Origin: Thalassobius sp047123305
GTDB lineage: Bacteria > Pseudomonadota > Alphaproteobacteria > Rhodobacterales > Rhodobacteraceae
Assembly (NCBI RefSeq): GCF_047123305.1
Contig: NZ_CP138918.1
Location: 1,302,001-1,366,000 of the forward strand
Length of the DNA stretch: 64,000 nt
Reading direction: 5' to 3'
The stretch's first letter is position 1; each line of letters begins with the position of its first letter. The translations under genes were made by a program, and so were the position numbers. Positions 8,688 through 17,312 of this stretch are shown one piece after another. The notes under the pieces are model-generated. The model had not been told where the DNA came from. It searched no databases and was given only the letters and a program-made list of their open reading frames with translations.

Positions 8688-9272
8688 CTAGCGTTTCAAC
8701 GCTCGCTGAAACGCCTCCCGCGCCCGCATCTCTTTGGCGTAGGCGGTGAGGCGGTCGTCGGGTTTTGGGAAACGGGCGACATGGGCCCAGTTCAGGCAGT
8801 GGGTCAGCACGATATCGGCAATGGTTATCTGGTCGCCCATCAGGAACGGGCCTTCGATTTCCGCAACCAAACGCGCCGTATTGCGCAGGTATTCCTGTTT
8901 CAGACTGTCCTTGACCGCCGGCACGCGCTGGTCTTCGGGCAGGATGAAACTGTGACGGGCGGCGGTCCAGAGGATTGCGTCCAATTCGTCCAGAACCTGA
9001 TGGTGCAGCGCGTCCTGACGGGCGCGGGGCAGGGTGCCAGGGGCATAGGTCAAGGCGCCGTGTTTGTCCGCCAGATAGGTCAGGATGGCATTTGAATCGG
9101 TGATGCAGTTCCCGTCCACACGCAGGGCAGGGATCTTGCCGGACGGGTTGGCAGCCTTGGCCTCGGGGGAGTGGGGTTTGACGGTGAGGACTTCAAATTC
9201 CTCGCCCAGTTCTTCCAGCATCCAGATCACCCGAAACGCCCGGCTGCTGACACCCCCAATCACTTGATACAT
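8688..9272 (-). CDS. Glutathione S-transferase family protein
   Basis: A 194-residue cytosolic GST-like protein. The N-terminal thioredoxin fold shows VSSRAFRVIWMLEELGEEFE, the cis-Pro segment GKIPALRVDG and the glutathione gamma-Glu-binding ITDSNAILTYLADK. The C-terminal helical domain carries the N-capping box motif MGDQITIADIVLTHCLNWA. It probably conjugates glutathione to electrophiles or acts as a glutathione-dependent reductase; the subclass cannot be decided. It converges on rpiR with one base between the stops. Confidence 0.88.
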   Translation of the reverse strand: MYQVIGGVSSRAFRVIWMLEELGEEFEVLTVKPHSPEAKAANPSGKIPALRVDGNCITDSNAILTYLADKHGALTYAPGTLPRARQDALHHQVLDELDAILWTAARHSFILPEDQRVPAVKDSLKQEYLRNTARLVAEIEGPFLMGDQITIADIVLTHCLNWAHVARFPKPDDRLTAYAKEMRAREAFQRALKR

Positions 9273-9334
9273 TTCTGCTCCTCCCGCGTGTTTGCCCTAA
9301 GGGAACGCATTCCCGCGCGCAACGCCAGCAGAAC

Positions 9335-10342
9335 CTAACGTCGTGCCAGCATCGCCAGTCGGATCAAAGCCCGTTCCACCAAGGCCATTGCTGGTGCGTT
9401 CTGCCCGGCCGAGCGCAGCTGCAAGTCGGTGTCCATCAAGACGGTCAGCGCCGCTTCCAGCTTCATCGGGCCCCAGGCGCGGGCCTGTTTCTGCGTGCGT
9501 TCCTTCTGTTTGAAGGAACCGGGGATGAAGATGCGGCCGCCGTCATTGGCGACGATGTTGAACAGGGTGCGGAAATGACGTGTGGTGCCGATGCAGAGTG
9601 AGACTGCGTTGACACCCTGGGCTTTCAATTTTTCGAGGATCGGGCCGATTTGATCTGATTTGCCCTCGGCCACGACGTTCAAAATATCGTCCAGCGCGGC
9701 CTCCACCGTGGCGGGGGCGCAGGCGGCAACATCTTCGGGCAGGACGGGACCGGAGTCGTTCAGCTTATAAAGCGCCAGCTTTTCGAGCGTCTGGCGGAAA
9801 TCCCCAGGCGAGAGGTCTTTGGACAGGTCCACAAGATCCGTCATCGCGCCGGTATCAACCTCACGAATGCCGGAACGTTTCAGCTCGGCCTCGATGTCTT
9901 CGCGGCTGGGCGGATCATCATAGAGGCCAACGGCATAGGCGTTTGGATGGGCCTCGAACAGTTTGCGCAGTTTCGACGTTGGCTTCAGCGCGCCGCCGGT
10001 GACAATCACCTGCGCGTCGCCTTCGGCCCAATCCACCATTGCATTGGTGATGGCTGGGGCTGCGGTGTCATTGGCGTCTTCCACAAACACCACACGGGGG
10101 CCCGGGAAAAAGCTGACGGCCTTAATCGCATCCAGCAACTGTGCTGGATCTTTGCGAAGGCTGGCCGCAGGAATGCGGGTCAGGCGCATTTCCTCTTCGC
10201 CATTGGGGCCGATCAGGGCGGCGATAACCTCTTGCCGTTTCAGGGCCGCGCGCATGGCATCGGCGGAGTAAATCAGCAATCCGGCGCGATGGGCCTCTGG
10301 TTGGCGGAAGTATTTACCTGCGTCACGCGGGGCGAGCTTCAT
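9335..10342 (-). CDS. holA: DNA polymerase III delta subunit
   Basis: This 335-residue subunit of the clamp loader opens the beta clamp. The start MKLAPRDAGKYF at 10342 is preferred over an upstream in-frame ATG because it follows the lptE stop by four bases and matches the family N-terminus. Diagnostic segments are AGLLIYSADAMRAALKRQEV, the FFPGPRVVFVEDAND strand, and the C-terminal GTTRHFRTLFNIVANDG and AWGPMKLEAAL regions. It is the last gene of the leuS-lptE-holA operon, an arrangement usual in alphaproteobacteria. Confidence 0.92.
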   Translation of the reverse strand: MKLAPRDAGKYFRQPEAHRAGLLIYSADAMRAALKRQEVIAALIGPNGEEEMRLTRIPAASLRKDPAQLLDAIKAVSFFPGPRVVFVEDANDTAAPAITNAMVDWAEGDAQVIVTGGALKPTSKLRKLFEAHPNAYAVGLYDDPPSREDIEAELKRSGIREVDTGAMTDLVDLSKDLSPGDFRQTLEKLALYKLNDSGPVLPEDVAACAPATVEAALDDILNVVAEGKSDQIGPILEKLKAQGVNAVSLCIGTTRHFRTLFNIVANDGGRIFIPGSFKQKERTQKQARAWGPMKLEAALTVLMDTDLQLRSAGQNAPAMALVERALIRLAMLARR

Positions 10343-10346
10343 CGGC

Positions 10347-10841
10347 TCACCCGTCCAGATCGGCGGCTTTCGCCAGCAGCTGGGCCACAATCTGATCGCC
10401 CAGAATCACCGCCAGACGTGCCCGTGCGTCACGCTCTGCGGCCAAGGTTGCGGCGGTGGTGCCAGAAGAGGAATAGCCAGTGAAATGCTGTGCGGTGCCT
10501 TTGGTGACGGTGATTCCGGTCACCGTTTCTTTCAGCGCATAGTCCACCTGACCGATCAGGTTAAAGCGGGTGGTGATGTTGTTGGCAGAAACCGCAACCC
10601 GTTCTTCCTGCACCGTGAAGGTGTAGGTCAGGTCAAATTCGGGGTTGGCGCTGCGTCCGATCCGCGCCTCGATCTGCTGCAGCAGTTGCTGATCATCGCG
10701 GGTCTTTGGCTCAGCCGCCAGAACCGCGTCCTGCAGCCGATGCCCGTCGCCGGCGGGACCGTAAACAGGGGTAAAGCCGCAGCCCGAAAGGGCCGCGACT
10801 GCAAAAATAGAGAGGAAATGTCTGCGTTTAGACAACCACAT
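10347..10841 (-). CDS. lptE: LPS-assembly lipoprotein LptE
   Basis: A 164-residue outer-membrane lipoprotein that plugs LptD during lipopolysaccharide export. The signal peptide ends in the lipobox ALSGC (Cys near residue 21), followed by GFTPVYG, typical of alphaproteobacterial LptE. The start overlaps the last 14 bases of leuS, so expression is coupled to LeuS synthesis, and holA follows after four bases. Sequence conservation in this family is low; the call rests on lipobox, length and the leuS-lptE-holA order. Confidence 0.88.
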   Translation of the reverse strand: MWLSKRRHFLSIFAVAALSGCGFTPVYGPAGDGHRLQDAVLAAEPKTRDDQQLLQQIEARIGRSANPEFDLTYTFTVQEERVAVSANNITTRFNLIGQVDYALKETVTGITVTKGTAQHFTGYSSSGTTAATLAAERDARARLAVILGDQIVAQLLAKAADLDG

Positions 10842-13374
10842 TCACGATACGCCCCGGCACCACAATCAGCTTCTTCGGTTGGCCCCCGTCGAGGGCTTTG
10901 ACCACAGCTTCGTGCGCCAGAACGAGGTTTTCAACCTCTTCCTTCGCCATGTCCTTGGGCACGCTGATTTCCGCGCGTCGCTTGCCGTTGATCTGGATCG
11001 GCATCGTGACATTGGCGTCGACCAACATAGCCTCATCTGCTTCGGGCCAGGCGGCTTGTGCGATCAGACCTTCACCACCCTGATGCGCCCAAATGTCTTC
11101 GGACAGGTGCGGGGTAAAGGGCGACATCAATTGCGCCAGAACTTTGATCGATTCCTTTTGAACCGCGGCGCTGGCTTTGGATTTCGCCAAGGTATTGGTG
11201 AAACCGTAAAGTTTTGCGATGGCGGCGTTGAAGCCAAAGCTGTCGATGCCGTTGGTGACATCGCGAATCGCACGGTGGGTGGCGCGTTGCAGGTCTTCGT
11301 CACCCTGACCTTTGGCGGCCGGATCCATAGCGCCGATCTTGTCGCACAGGTTCCAGACACGGGTCATGTGTTTGAACGCAGCCTCGGCCCCGGCAGCAGT
11401 CCATTCCACGTCGCGTTCGGGCGGGCTGTCGGACAGCACAAACCAGCGGGCGGTATCGGCACCATACTGTTTGATGATCTCCACCGGATCGACGACGTTG
11501 TTTTTCGACTTCGACATCTTGGCCGAAGGCACGATGGTCACCTCGGTGCCGTCTTTCAGGAAGCCTTTGCCGTCACGCAGCTCCACCTCTTCGGGGTAGT
11601 GATAGACCGGACGGCCATCCGCACCTTCGGTCTTGTAAATCGCGTGGGTCACCATGCCTTGGGTGAACAGCGCGTTGAACGGCTCTTTCGACTTCTCCGG
11701 CAGGTGGCCGCAGATGTTCATCGCGCGGGCAAAGAAGCGCGAGTAGAGCAGGTGCAGAATCGCATGTTCAATGCCGCCGATATACTGGTCGACGTTCATC
11801 CAGTAGTTGGCATCTGCCAGTTCGGTCGGGGTGTCGGCGCGCGGTGCGGTGAAACGCGCGAAATACCACGAGCTGTCCACGAAGGTGTCCATCGTGTCGG
11901 TTTCGCGCTGCGCCGGCTTGCCACAGTTCGGGCAGCTGCAGTCACGCCAGGTCGGGTGACGGTCCAGCGGGTTGCCGGGGATGTCGAAGCTGACGTCTTC
12001 GGGCAGTTCGACCGGCAGGTTCTCTTTCTTCTCGGGCACCACGCCACAGTCATCGCAATGGACAACGGGAATCGGGCAGCCCCAGTAGCGCTGACGGCTC
12101 AGGCCCCAGTCGCGCAGGCGGAACTTGGTCACGCCATTGCCGATGCCTTTGCCTTCGCAATAGTCCACCGCCGCGTTGACCGCCTCTTCACCGGTCTGCA
12201 GCTCTTCACCGGCGAAGCCTTTGATGTAGCGCACCTTTTCTGCCTTGGTGGGCACATAGGCTTTGCCTGCTTCGGCGTCACCTTCAACCGGCGTGAAGAC
12301 GGGAATGATCGGCAGGTCGTATTTGGTGGCAAATTCGTAATCGCGTTCATCATGGCCCGGGCAGGCGAAGATCGCGCCGGTGCCGTAGTCCATGAGGATG
12401 AAGTTGGCGATGTAGACCGGCAGTTCCCAAGCCTCATCGAAGGGGTGTTTGCACTTCAGTCCGGTGTCAAAGCCCAGTTTGTCGGCCTTTTCAATCGCCT
12501 CAGCGGTGGTGCCACCTTTGCGCGCCTCGGCGCAGAAGGCTGCGACGTCTTCACGTTCGGCCTCCAGCTGTTTGGCTAGCGGGTGATCGGGCGAGATGCC
12601 CACAAAGGACGCGCCCATCAGCGTGTCAGGACGGGTGGTGTAAACCTCAATCGGTTCACCACCGTCGGTGCGTTCAAAGCCAAATTGCAAACCGCGCGAT
12701 TTGCCGATCCAGTTTTCCTGCATCAGGCGCACTTTGGCGGGCCAGTCGTCCAAGTCACCCAGCGAGTCGAGCAGTTCTTCGGAGTAGTCGGAGATCTTGA
12801 AGAACCACTGGGTCAGTTCGCGACGCTCCACCTCGGCGCCGGAACGCCAGCCCTTGCCGTCAATCACCTGTTCATTGGCCAGAACGGTCATATCGACCGG
12901 ATCCCAGTTCACCACCGCGTTTTTGCGGTAAACCAGACCCTTTTCGATGAAGTCGATGAACATCGACTGCTGCTGGCCGTAGTATTCCGGATCACAGGTG
13001 GCGAACATGCGCGACCAATCCAGACCAAAGCCCAGCGGCTTCATCTGGTTCACCATCGTGTCGATGTTGTCATAGGTCCAGGTCTTGGGATGCCCGCCCG
13101 AAGCCATCGCGGCGTTTTCTGCCGGCATGCCAAAGGCGTCAAAGCCCATCGGGTGTAGTACATTGTGACCGGTCGAGATTTTGTAGCGCGCGATCACGTC
13201 GCCCATTGTGTAGTTGCGAACGTGGCCGATGTGGATGCGTCCCGACGGGTAGGGGAACATTTCCAGCACGTAGTATTTCGGCTTGTCGTCGCTGCGGACG
13301 GCCTTGAAGATTTCGGCCTTGTCCCAGGCTTCTTGCCACTTGCCTTCGATTTCGGCTGCGGAGTAGCGGGTCAT
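10828..13374 (-). CDS. leuS: Leucyl-tRNA synthetase
   Basis: An 848-residue class I synthetase that charges tRNA-Leu. The start MTRYSAAEIEGKWQEAW at 13374 follows AAAGGT; a longer in-frame extension of 78 codons has no family similarity and was left out. The HIGH motif is in PSGRIHIGHVRNYTMGD and the KMSKS motif in SAKMSKSKNNVVDP. The editing domain contains the TTRPDTLMGASFVGISPDHP segment, and a zinc-type CxxCG region occurs near CDDCG. It heads an operon with lptE and holA. Confidence 0.97.
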   Translation of the reverse strand: MTRYSAAEIEGKWQEAWDKAEIFKAVRSDDKPKYYVLEMFPYPSGRIHIGHVRNYTMGDVIARYKISTGHNVLHPMGFDAFGMPAENAAMASGGHPKTWTYDNIDTMVNQMKPLGFGLDWSRMFATCDPEYYGQQQSMFIDFIEKGLVYRKNAVVNWDPVDMTVLANEQVIDGKGWRSGAEVERRELTQWFFKISDYSEELLDSLGDLDDWPAKVRLMQENWIGKSRGLQFGFERTDGGEPIEVYTTRPDTLMGASFVGISPDHPLAKQLEAEREDVAAFCAEARKGGTTAEAIEKADKLGFDTGLKCKHPFDEAWELPVYIANFILMDYGTGAIFACPGHDERDYEFATKYDLPIIPVFTPVEGDAEAGKAYVPTKAEKVRYIKGFAGEELQTGEEAVNAAVDYCEGKGIGNGVTKFRLRDWGLSRQRYWGCPIPVVHCDDCGVVPEKKENLPVELPEDVSFDIPGNPLDRHPTWRDCSCPNCGKPAQRETDTMDTFVDSSWYFARFTAPRADTPTELADANYWMNVDQYIGGIEHAILHLLYSRFFARAMNICGHLPEKSKEPFNALFTQGMVTHAIYKTEGADGRPVYHYPEEVELRDGKGFLKDGTEVTIVPSAKMSKSKNNVVDPVEIIKQYGADTARWFVLSDSPPERDVEWTAAGAEAAFKHMTRVWNLCDKIGAMDPAAKGQGDEDLQRATHRAIRDVTNGIDSFGFNAAIAKLYGFTNTLAKSKASAAVQKESIKVLAQLMSPFTPHLSEDIWAHQGGEGLIAQAAWPEADEAMLVDANVTMPIQINGKRRAEISVPKDMAKEEVENLVLAHEAVVKALDGGQPKKLIVVPGRIVNVVV

Positions 13375-13527
13375 ATGGGCGGACCTTTCTGGTGTCTCGT
13401 ATTCACTGTGTCGCCAGCGGTGATAGGCGGCAGCGGCGCATTGGTCCAGTGGGGAAGCGCAAAAATGACGCTCTTTGCCGATGCGATTGGGGCTGTATAA
13501 GGAAAGGGCAGTTATTAAGGCCGTTTC

Positions 13528-14787
13528 ATGAAGATCCTCTTTATCCACCAGAACTTCCCCGGTCAGTACAAACATCTTGCCCCTGCGCTGGCCGCGCAGG
13601 GCCACCAATGTGTGGCGCTGACGCTCAGAGTGAAGGAACCGTCAAATTGGAACGGCGTCCGGGTGCTGCCCTATGCGATCAAACGCAAACAGGGGCCGGG
13701 GATTCACCCTTGGGTCAATGATTTTGATACCAAGGTGATCCGGGCCGAGGCCTGTTATCATGCTGCGATGGGTCTGAAGGCGCATGGGTTTACCCCCGAC
13801 ATCATCATTGGCCATCACGGCTGGGGCGAGACGATGTTCCTGCGTGACGTCTGGCCGGAGGCGCGGATTGGCCTCTATTGTGAGCTTTATCACCTGAGCG
13901 ACCGCGAACATCTGGGCTTTGATCCGGAATTTCAGCCCAAAGTGGCCGAGACAGAGGCCCTGCGAATCCGTCTTAAGAACCTCAACAATCTGGTGCATTT
14001 GCAGGTTGCGGATGCCGGGATCAGCCCGACTCATTTTCAGGCCGATACGTTCCCGGTGGAATGGCGGCAGAAAATCAGCGTTATTCATGATGGAATCGAT
14101 ACGCAGGCGGTGCAGGCGGCTTCTGATGTGCAGTTTGCCTTGCCGGGTGGCGCGACGCTTAGCCGACAGGATGAGGTCATCACCTTTGTGAACCGCAATC
14201 TGGAGCCCTATCGCGGCTATCACATCTTCATGCGGGCGCTGCCGCGCCTGCTCAAGGAGCGTCCAAACGCGCGGGTGCTGATCGTCGGCGGGGATGAGGT
14301 AAGCTATGGCGCGCGGCCACCGCAGGGACAGACCTGGAAGCAGATCTTCATCGATGAGGTGCGTGGACAGATCCCGACCCCGAACTGGGAGCGGGTGCAT
14401 TTCCTAGGCAAGGTTCCCTATGATCAGTTTATCCGCCTGCTCCAAGTCAGCCGTGTGCACCTCTATCTGACCTACCCGTTTGTCCTCAGCTGGTCCCTGT
14501 TTGAGGCGATGAGCGCGGAGGCCGCCATTGTGGCCAGTGACACCGGACCGCTGAAAGAAGCGATTCGACATGGCGAAAACGGGCTGCTGGTGGATTTCTT
14601 TGACGGTGAGGCGCTGGTTGATCAGTGCTGTGCCCTGTTGGAGGACGCAGAGATGCGGCGTGCCTTTGGCCAGGCCGCGCGCAAACATATTGTCGAGACC
14701 TATGATCTGCGCAGTCAGTGCCTGCCGCGGCAGCTAGAATGGGTCGAAACCTTAGCCTCCCTGACCCCACAGCCGATTCGCAGCTGA
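13528..14787 (+). CDS. GT4-family glycosyltransferase
   Basis: This 419-residue protein has the two-Rossmann GT-B layout. The N-terminal half starts MKILFIHQNFPGQYKHLAPA; the C-terminal half contains ISVIHDGID, NLEPYRGYHIFMRALPRLL, RVLIVGGDEVSYG and the sugar-nucleotide site SLFEAMSAEAAIVASDTG followed by GENGLLVDFF. No signal peptide or membrane segment is seen, so it acts in the cytoplasm, probably on an exopolysaccharide or lipid-linked glycan. It stands alone, divergent from leuS and convergent with the DUF3576 gene, so donor and acceptor are unknown. Confidence 0.9.
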   Translation: MKILFIHQNFPGQYKHLAPALAAQGHQCVALTLRVKEPSNWNGVRVLPYAIKRKQGPGIHPWVNDFDTKVIRAEACYHAAMGLKAHGFTPDIIIGHHGWGETMFLRDVWPEARIGLYCELYHLSDREHLGFDPEFQPKVAETEALRIRLKNLNNLVHLQVADAGISPTHFQADTFPVEWRQKISVIHDGIDTQAVQAASDVQFALPGGATLSRQDEVITFVNRNLEPYRGYHIFMRALPRLLKERPNARVLIVGGDEVSYGARPPQGQTWKQIFIDEVRGQIPTPNWERVHFLGKVPYDQFIRLLQVSRVHLYLTYPFVLSWSLFEAMSAEAAIVASDTGPLKEAIRHGENGLLVDFFDGEALVDQCCALLEDAEMRRAFGQAARKHIVETYDLRSQCLPRQLEWVETLASLTPQPIRS

Positions 14788-14804
14788 CTTCTTAACTTTA
14801 TGCA

Positions 14805-14833
14805 AACAAAAGAAAAGGCGCCCTTAGGGCGCC
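14805..14833 (-). terminator. Rho-independent terminator of DUF3576 gene
   Basis: On the minus strand GGGCGCC-N3/4-GGGCGCC... forms a 7-bp GC stem (GGCGCCC-TTA-GGGCGCC on plus) followed by TTTTCTTTTG. It lies 24 bases after the DUF3576 stop and may also serve the convergent glycosyltransferase gene. Confidence 0.8.
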
Positions 14834-14857
14834 CTATTGTCTGTGGAATTGGCGGCC

Positions 14858-15328
14858 TTAAAGGCGGCCGTCTTTCATCCGCAACTGGCGGGCGCGGGAC
14901 AGGATCGCATCCTCAATGGCACGCTGGGTTGACGGTGACACCGCACGACCATTGCGCCCCTGCAGCGCCACGTTCAGTGAGCGGGCTTCCAGTGCAGGGT
15001 CCTTGATATAAACGGTGGCGCGGTAGCTTTGGTTGCCGCCGGGCGGGGTGCCGTAACCCATGACAATCACACCGGTGAAAGGATCCACCGATTCGACGGG
15101 CATGAAGTTCAGAACCTCCAGCGAGGCGTTCCAAATGTAGCGGTTTACCGAAACCTGCACGTCCGGGTTCTGATCGCGGAACAGATCCCAAATGGTTTCG
15201 CGCTGCTGCTCATCGGTGCGCGCCTGTGCCTCTGGCGAAAGCGCCTCTGGCTGGACCAGTCCGCAAGCGGTGACAAAACCAAGTGCCAGAACGGCAAAAG
15301 TAAGTTTGAAACGAGATGTGACGCGCAT
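14858..15328 (-). CDS. DUF3576 domain lipoprotein
   Basis: A 156-residue protein with a lipoprotein signal, cysteine near residue 22 in GFVTACG. The mature part contains SVNRYIWNASLEVLNFMPV and DPFTGVIVMGYGTPPGG, typical of the DUF3576 family that neighbours leuS in many alphaproteobacteria. Function is unknown; the lipobox places it in the envelope, probably the outer membrane. Here a glycosyltransferase gene on the other strand separates it from leuS. Confidence 0.85.
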   Translation of the reverse strand: MRVTSRFKLTFAVLALGFVTACGLVQPEALSPEAQARTDEQQRETIWDLFRDQNPDVQVSVNRYIWNASLEVLNFMPVESVDPFTGVIVMGYGTPPGGNQSYRATVYIKDPALEARSLNVALQGRNGRAVSPSTQRAIEDAILSRARQLRMKDGRL

Positions 15329-15602
15329 CGTAAGGCCCTAAATTCACTGTCCTACCCGTCCTAGCGAAGGGATTCTTAAGGAGCAAGGCTTTAGTGTATA
15401 TGCTCTGTGGGGATGCGTGTTCTTGCCTGTCACCTTTCTGGCTGGTTCAGAATGTGTGGCAAAGCTGCACCATCCCGCCCTGCAATCCCCGGAAAGTTTT
15501 CAGGCGGCTTGCAAACACACCCCGAAAAGAGCGAGAGAAGCTGCATACCCAAGCGGATCACCCGTTTTGGGGCGCTTGATTGGAAAACCGAGGGAAAAAA
15601 TC

Positions 15603-16445
15603 ATGAAAAAGATTCTCTTCGCATCGACCGCGCTGGTAGCCACCGCCGGTGTTGCATCCGCTGAAATCAGCTTCGGCGGTTCGGCAAACTTTGGTATCGC
15701 GGACACCGGTTCCGGCGTTATCGTGAAAAACGAAGTCGACTTCGACATCAAAGGCTCGGGTGAAACCGACGGCGGCATCATGTTCGGTGCTTCGCTGGAC
15801 ATCGACGGTGCGTTCAGCGATGGCGCAGACACCCAGGGTGAAGTTTCTTCCCCCGAGGTTTACATGGAAGTTGGCGGCCTGAAGATCACCGTTGGCTCGC
15901 TCGACCCAGCAAACGACAACGAAGGCCTGGCCGACGTCGGTTTCGACGGTCTGGGTGTTGACGACCAGGGTGAGATCTCGGGCAACGGCGAAGCTGACGT
16001 AGTAATCAACTACTCCTTCGGTGACATCGCTGTAGCTGCTTCGGTCGAAGCTGACTCGGCTGCTCCGGTAGCTCCCGACACCAACGACGACTGGGCGCTG
16101 GGCGTTTCTGGTTCCTTCGGTGACGTTTCCTTCGCAGCTGGTTACGGCTCGGTTAACGGCACCAACGAGCACAACCTGCACCTGGGTTACTCGATGGGCG
16201 CAGTTGCTCTGGGCGTTCAGTACTCCGACAACGGTACCAACACTGGCTACGGCCTCGATGTTAAGTACACTCAGGGCGACCTGACCGTGACCGCCGTTTA
16301 CGCCACCAACGACGCAGCTGGTAACCAGGACGCGTTCGGTGTAGGTGCATCCTACTCGCTGGGTGGTGGTGCAGCTATCGCCGGTGGTATTGCCGAAGTA
16401 CAAGGTAACTCGGTTTACGACCTGGGCATGACCTTCTCGTTCTAA
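15603..16445 (+). CDS. Outer-membrane porin
   Basis: A 280-residue beta-barrel protein with a clear Sec signal (MKKILFASTALVATAGVASA, cleaved before EISFGG). The mature chain alternates short amphipathic strands rich in Gly, Asp and aromatic residues and ends in MTFSF, the C-terminal phenylalanine recognised by the BAM complex. These are the features of Rhodobacter-type general porins. Codon use is strikingly biased (CTG, GGT, TCG, GAA), implying high expression, and two strong terminators follow. An in-frame upstream extension of 62 codons lacks any signal and was rejected. The 274-base leader has no recognisable gene. Confidence 0.9.
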   Translation: MKKILFASTALVATAGVASAEISFGGSANFGIADTGSGVIVKNEVDFDIKGSGETDGGIMFGASLDIDGAFSDGADTQGEVSSPEVYMEVGGLKITVGSLDPANDNEGLADVGFDGLGVDDQGEISGNGEADVVINYSFGDIAVAASVEADSAAPVAPDTNDDWALGVSGSFGDVSFAAGYGSVNGTNEHNLHLGYSMGAVALGVQYSDNGTNTGYGLDVKYTQGDLTVTAVYATNDAAGNQDAFGVGASYSLGGGAAIAGGIAEVQGNSVYDLGMTFSF

Positions 16446-16474
16446 TTCAGAACGACTTAGGACTACCTAAGAGA

Positions 16475-16506
16475 GGGCAGGCTTCGCGCCTGCCCTTTTC
16501 TTTTGT
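16475..16506 (+). terminator. Porin terminator 1
   Basis: GGGCAGGC-N5-GCCTGCCC is a perfect 8-bp stem followed by TTTTCTTTTGT, 29 bases after the porin stop. Confidence 0.92.
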
Positions 16507-16513
16507 CTGACGT

Positions 16514-16547
16514 ACCGGACCCGATGGGCTCCGGTCTTTTCTTTTTT
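16514..16547 (+). terminator. Porin terminator 2 (tandem)
   Basis: ACCGGA-N10-TCCGGT, with extra CC/GG pairing inside, is followed by CTTTTCTTTTTT. It directly follows terminator 1 and shields the downstream yggS gene from porin transcription. Confidence 0.88.
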
Positions 16548-16599
16548 CAGCGAATGGTGTTTTGTCCGCGCAAACGCCCCTCTCAATCCGGAGTGCCCG

Positions 16600-17253
16600 A
16601 TGTCTCTTGCCGAAATCACCGCCCGCCTGCGTAAAGCCGAAGTTGCAGCAGGCCGTCCGGAAGGTGCAACTCAGCTGATCGCGGTCAGCAAGGTGCAGCC
16701 AAACGAACGGGTCGAAGCGGTGCTGGACGAAGGTCATCGCCTTTACGGTGAAAACAAAGTGCAGGAAGCAGCGGGCAAATGGCCCGCGTTTCGCGAACGA
16801 TTTGAAGGTTTGAAGGTCCACCTGATTGGCCCGCTGCAAACCAATAAGGCACGGCAGGCGATGCAACTGTTTGAGGCGATCCATTCGGTTGACCGGCCGA
16901 AACTGGCGCAGACCCTGGCCCGCCTGGCGCAAGAATTGGGGCAGTGCCCGGACCTGTTCATTCAGGTCAACACCGGCGAAGAAGCGCAGAAGGCAGGGAT
17001 TCTGCCAGCCGATGCTGACGCCTTTATCGCTGAATGCCGCGATCTGGATCTTCCGGTGCAGGGGCTGATGTGCATCCCCCCCGTGGAAGAAGAGGCCGCC
17101 CTGCATTTTGCGCTGCTGGCCAAAATTGCCGCACGCAACGGGCTGACTGGCCTGTCGATGGGAATGAGCAGTGATTTTGAGAAAGCGGTGAGCTTTGGCG
17201 CCACCCATGTGCGGGTGGGATCAGCCATTTTCGGTGCCCGCGACTACGGTTAA
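16600..17253 (+). CDS. YggS/PLPBP family pyridoxal-phosphate homeostasis protein
   Basis: A 217-residue single-domain PLP-binding protein with the alanine-racemase-like barrel. The PLP lysine is in LIAVSKVQPNERVE (about residue 36). Further family marks are YGENKVQEAAGKW, LIGPLQTNKAR, IHSVDRPKLA, FIQVNTGEEAQKAG and the final SMGMSSDFEKAVSFGATHVR and GSAIFGARDY. The protein buffers PLP and affects amino-acid and keto-acid balance in other bacteria; it has no known catalytic reaction. It is a single-gene unit after the porin terminators. Confidence 0.95.
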   Translation: MSLAEITARLRKAEVAAGRPEGATQLIAVSKVQPNERVEAVLDEGHRLYGENKVQEAAGKWPAFRERFEGLKVHLIGPLQTNKARQAMQLFEAIHSVDRPKLAQTLARLAQELGQCPDLFIQVNTGEEAQKAGILPADADAFIAECRDLDLPVQGLMCIPPVEEEAALHFALLAKIAARNGLTGLSMGMSSDFEKAVSFGATHVRVGSAIFGARDYG

Positions 17254-17278
17254 GGCGGCGCTCAGGCGGTGCTGTGGT

Positions 17279-17299
17279 GAAGCCCCATGAAGGGGCTTC
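17279..17299. terminator. Stem-loop between convergent yggS and CoA-transferase genes
   Basis: GAAGCCCC-N5-GGGGCTTC is a perfect 8-bp stem in the 59-base gap between two convergent genes. It lacks a T-run, so its strength as a terminator is uncertain. Confidence 0.55.
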
Positions 17300-17312
17300 G
17301 ACCAATTGCAGA

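Noticed and set aside
10879..12579. A 566-codon open frame on the plus strand
   Set aside because: It is antisense to leuS and shows no recognisable fold.
15417..15602. In-frame upstream extension of the porin
   Set aside because: The Sec signal MKKILFASTALVATAGVASA at 15603 would be buried, and the extension has no homology-like features.
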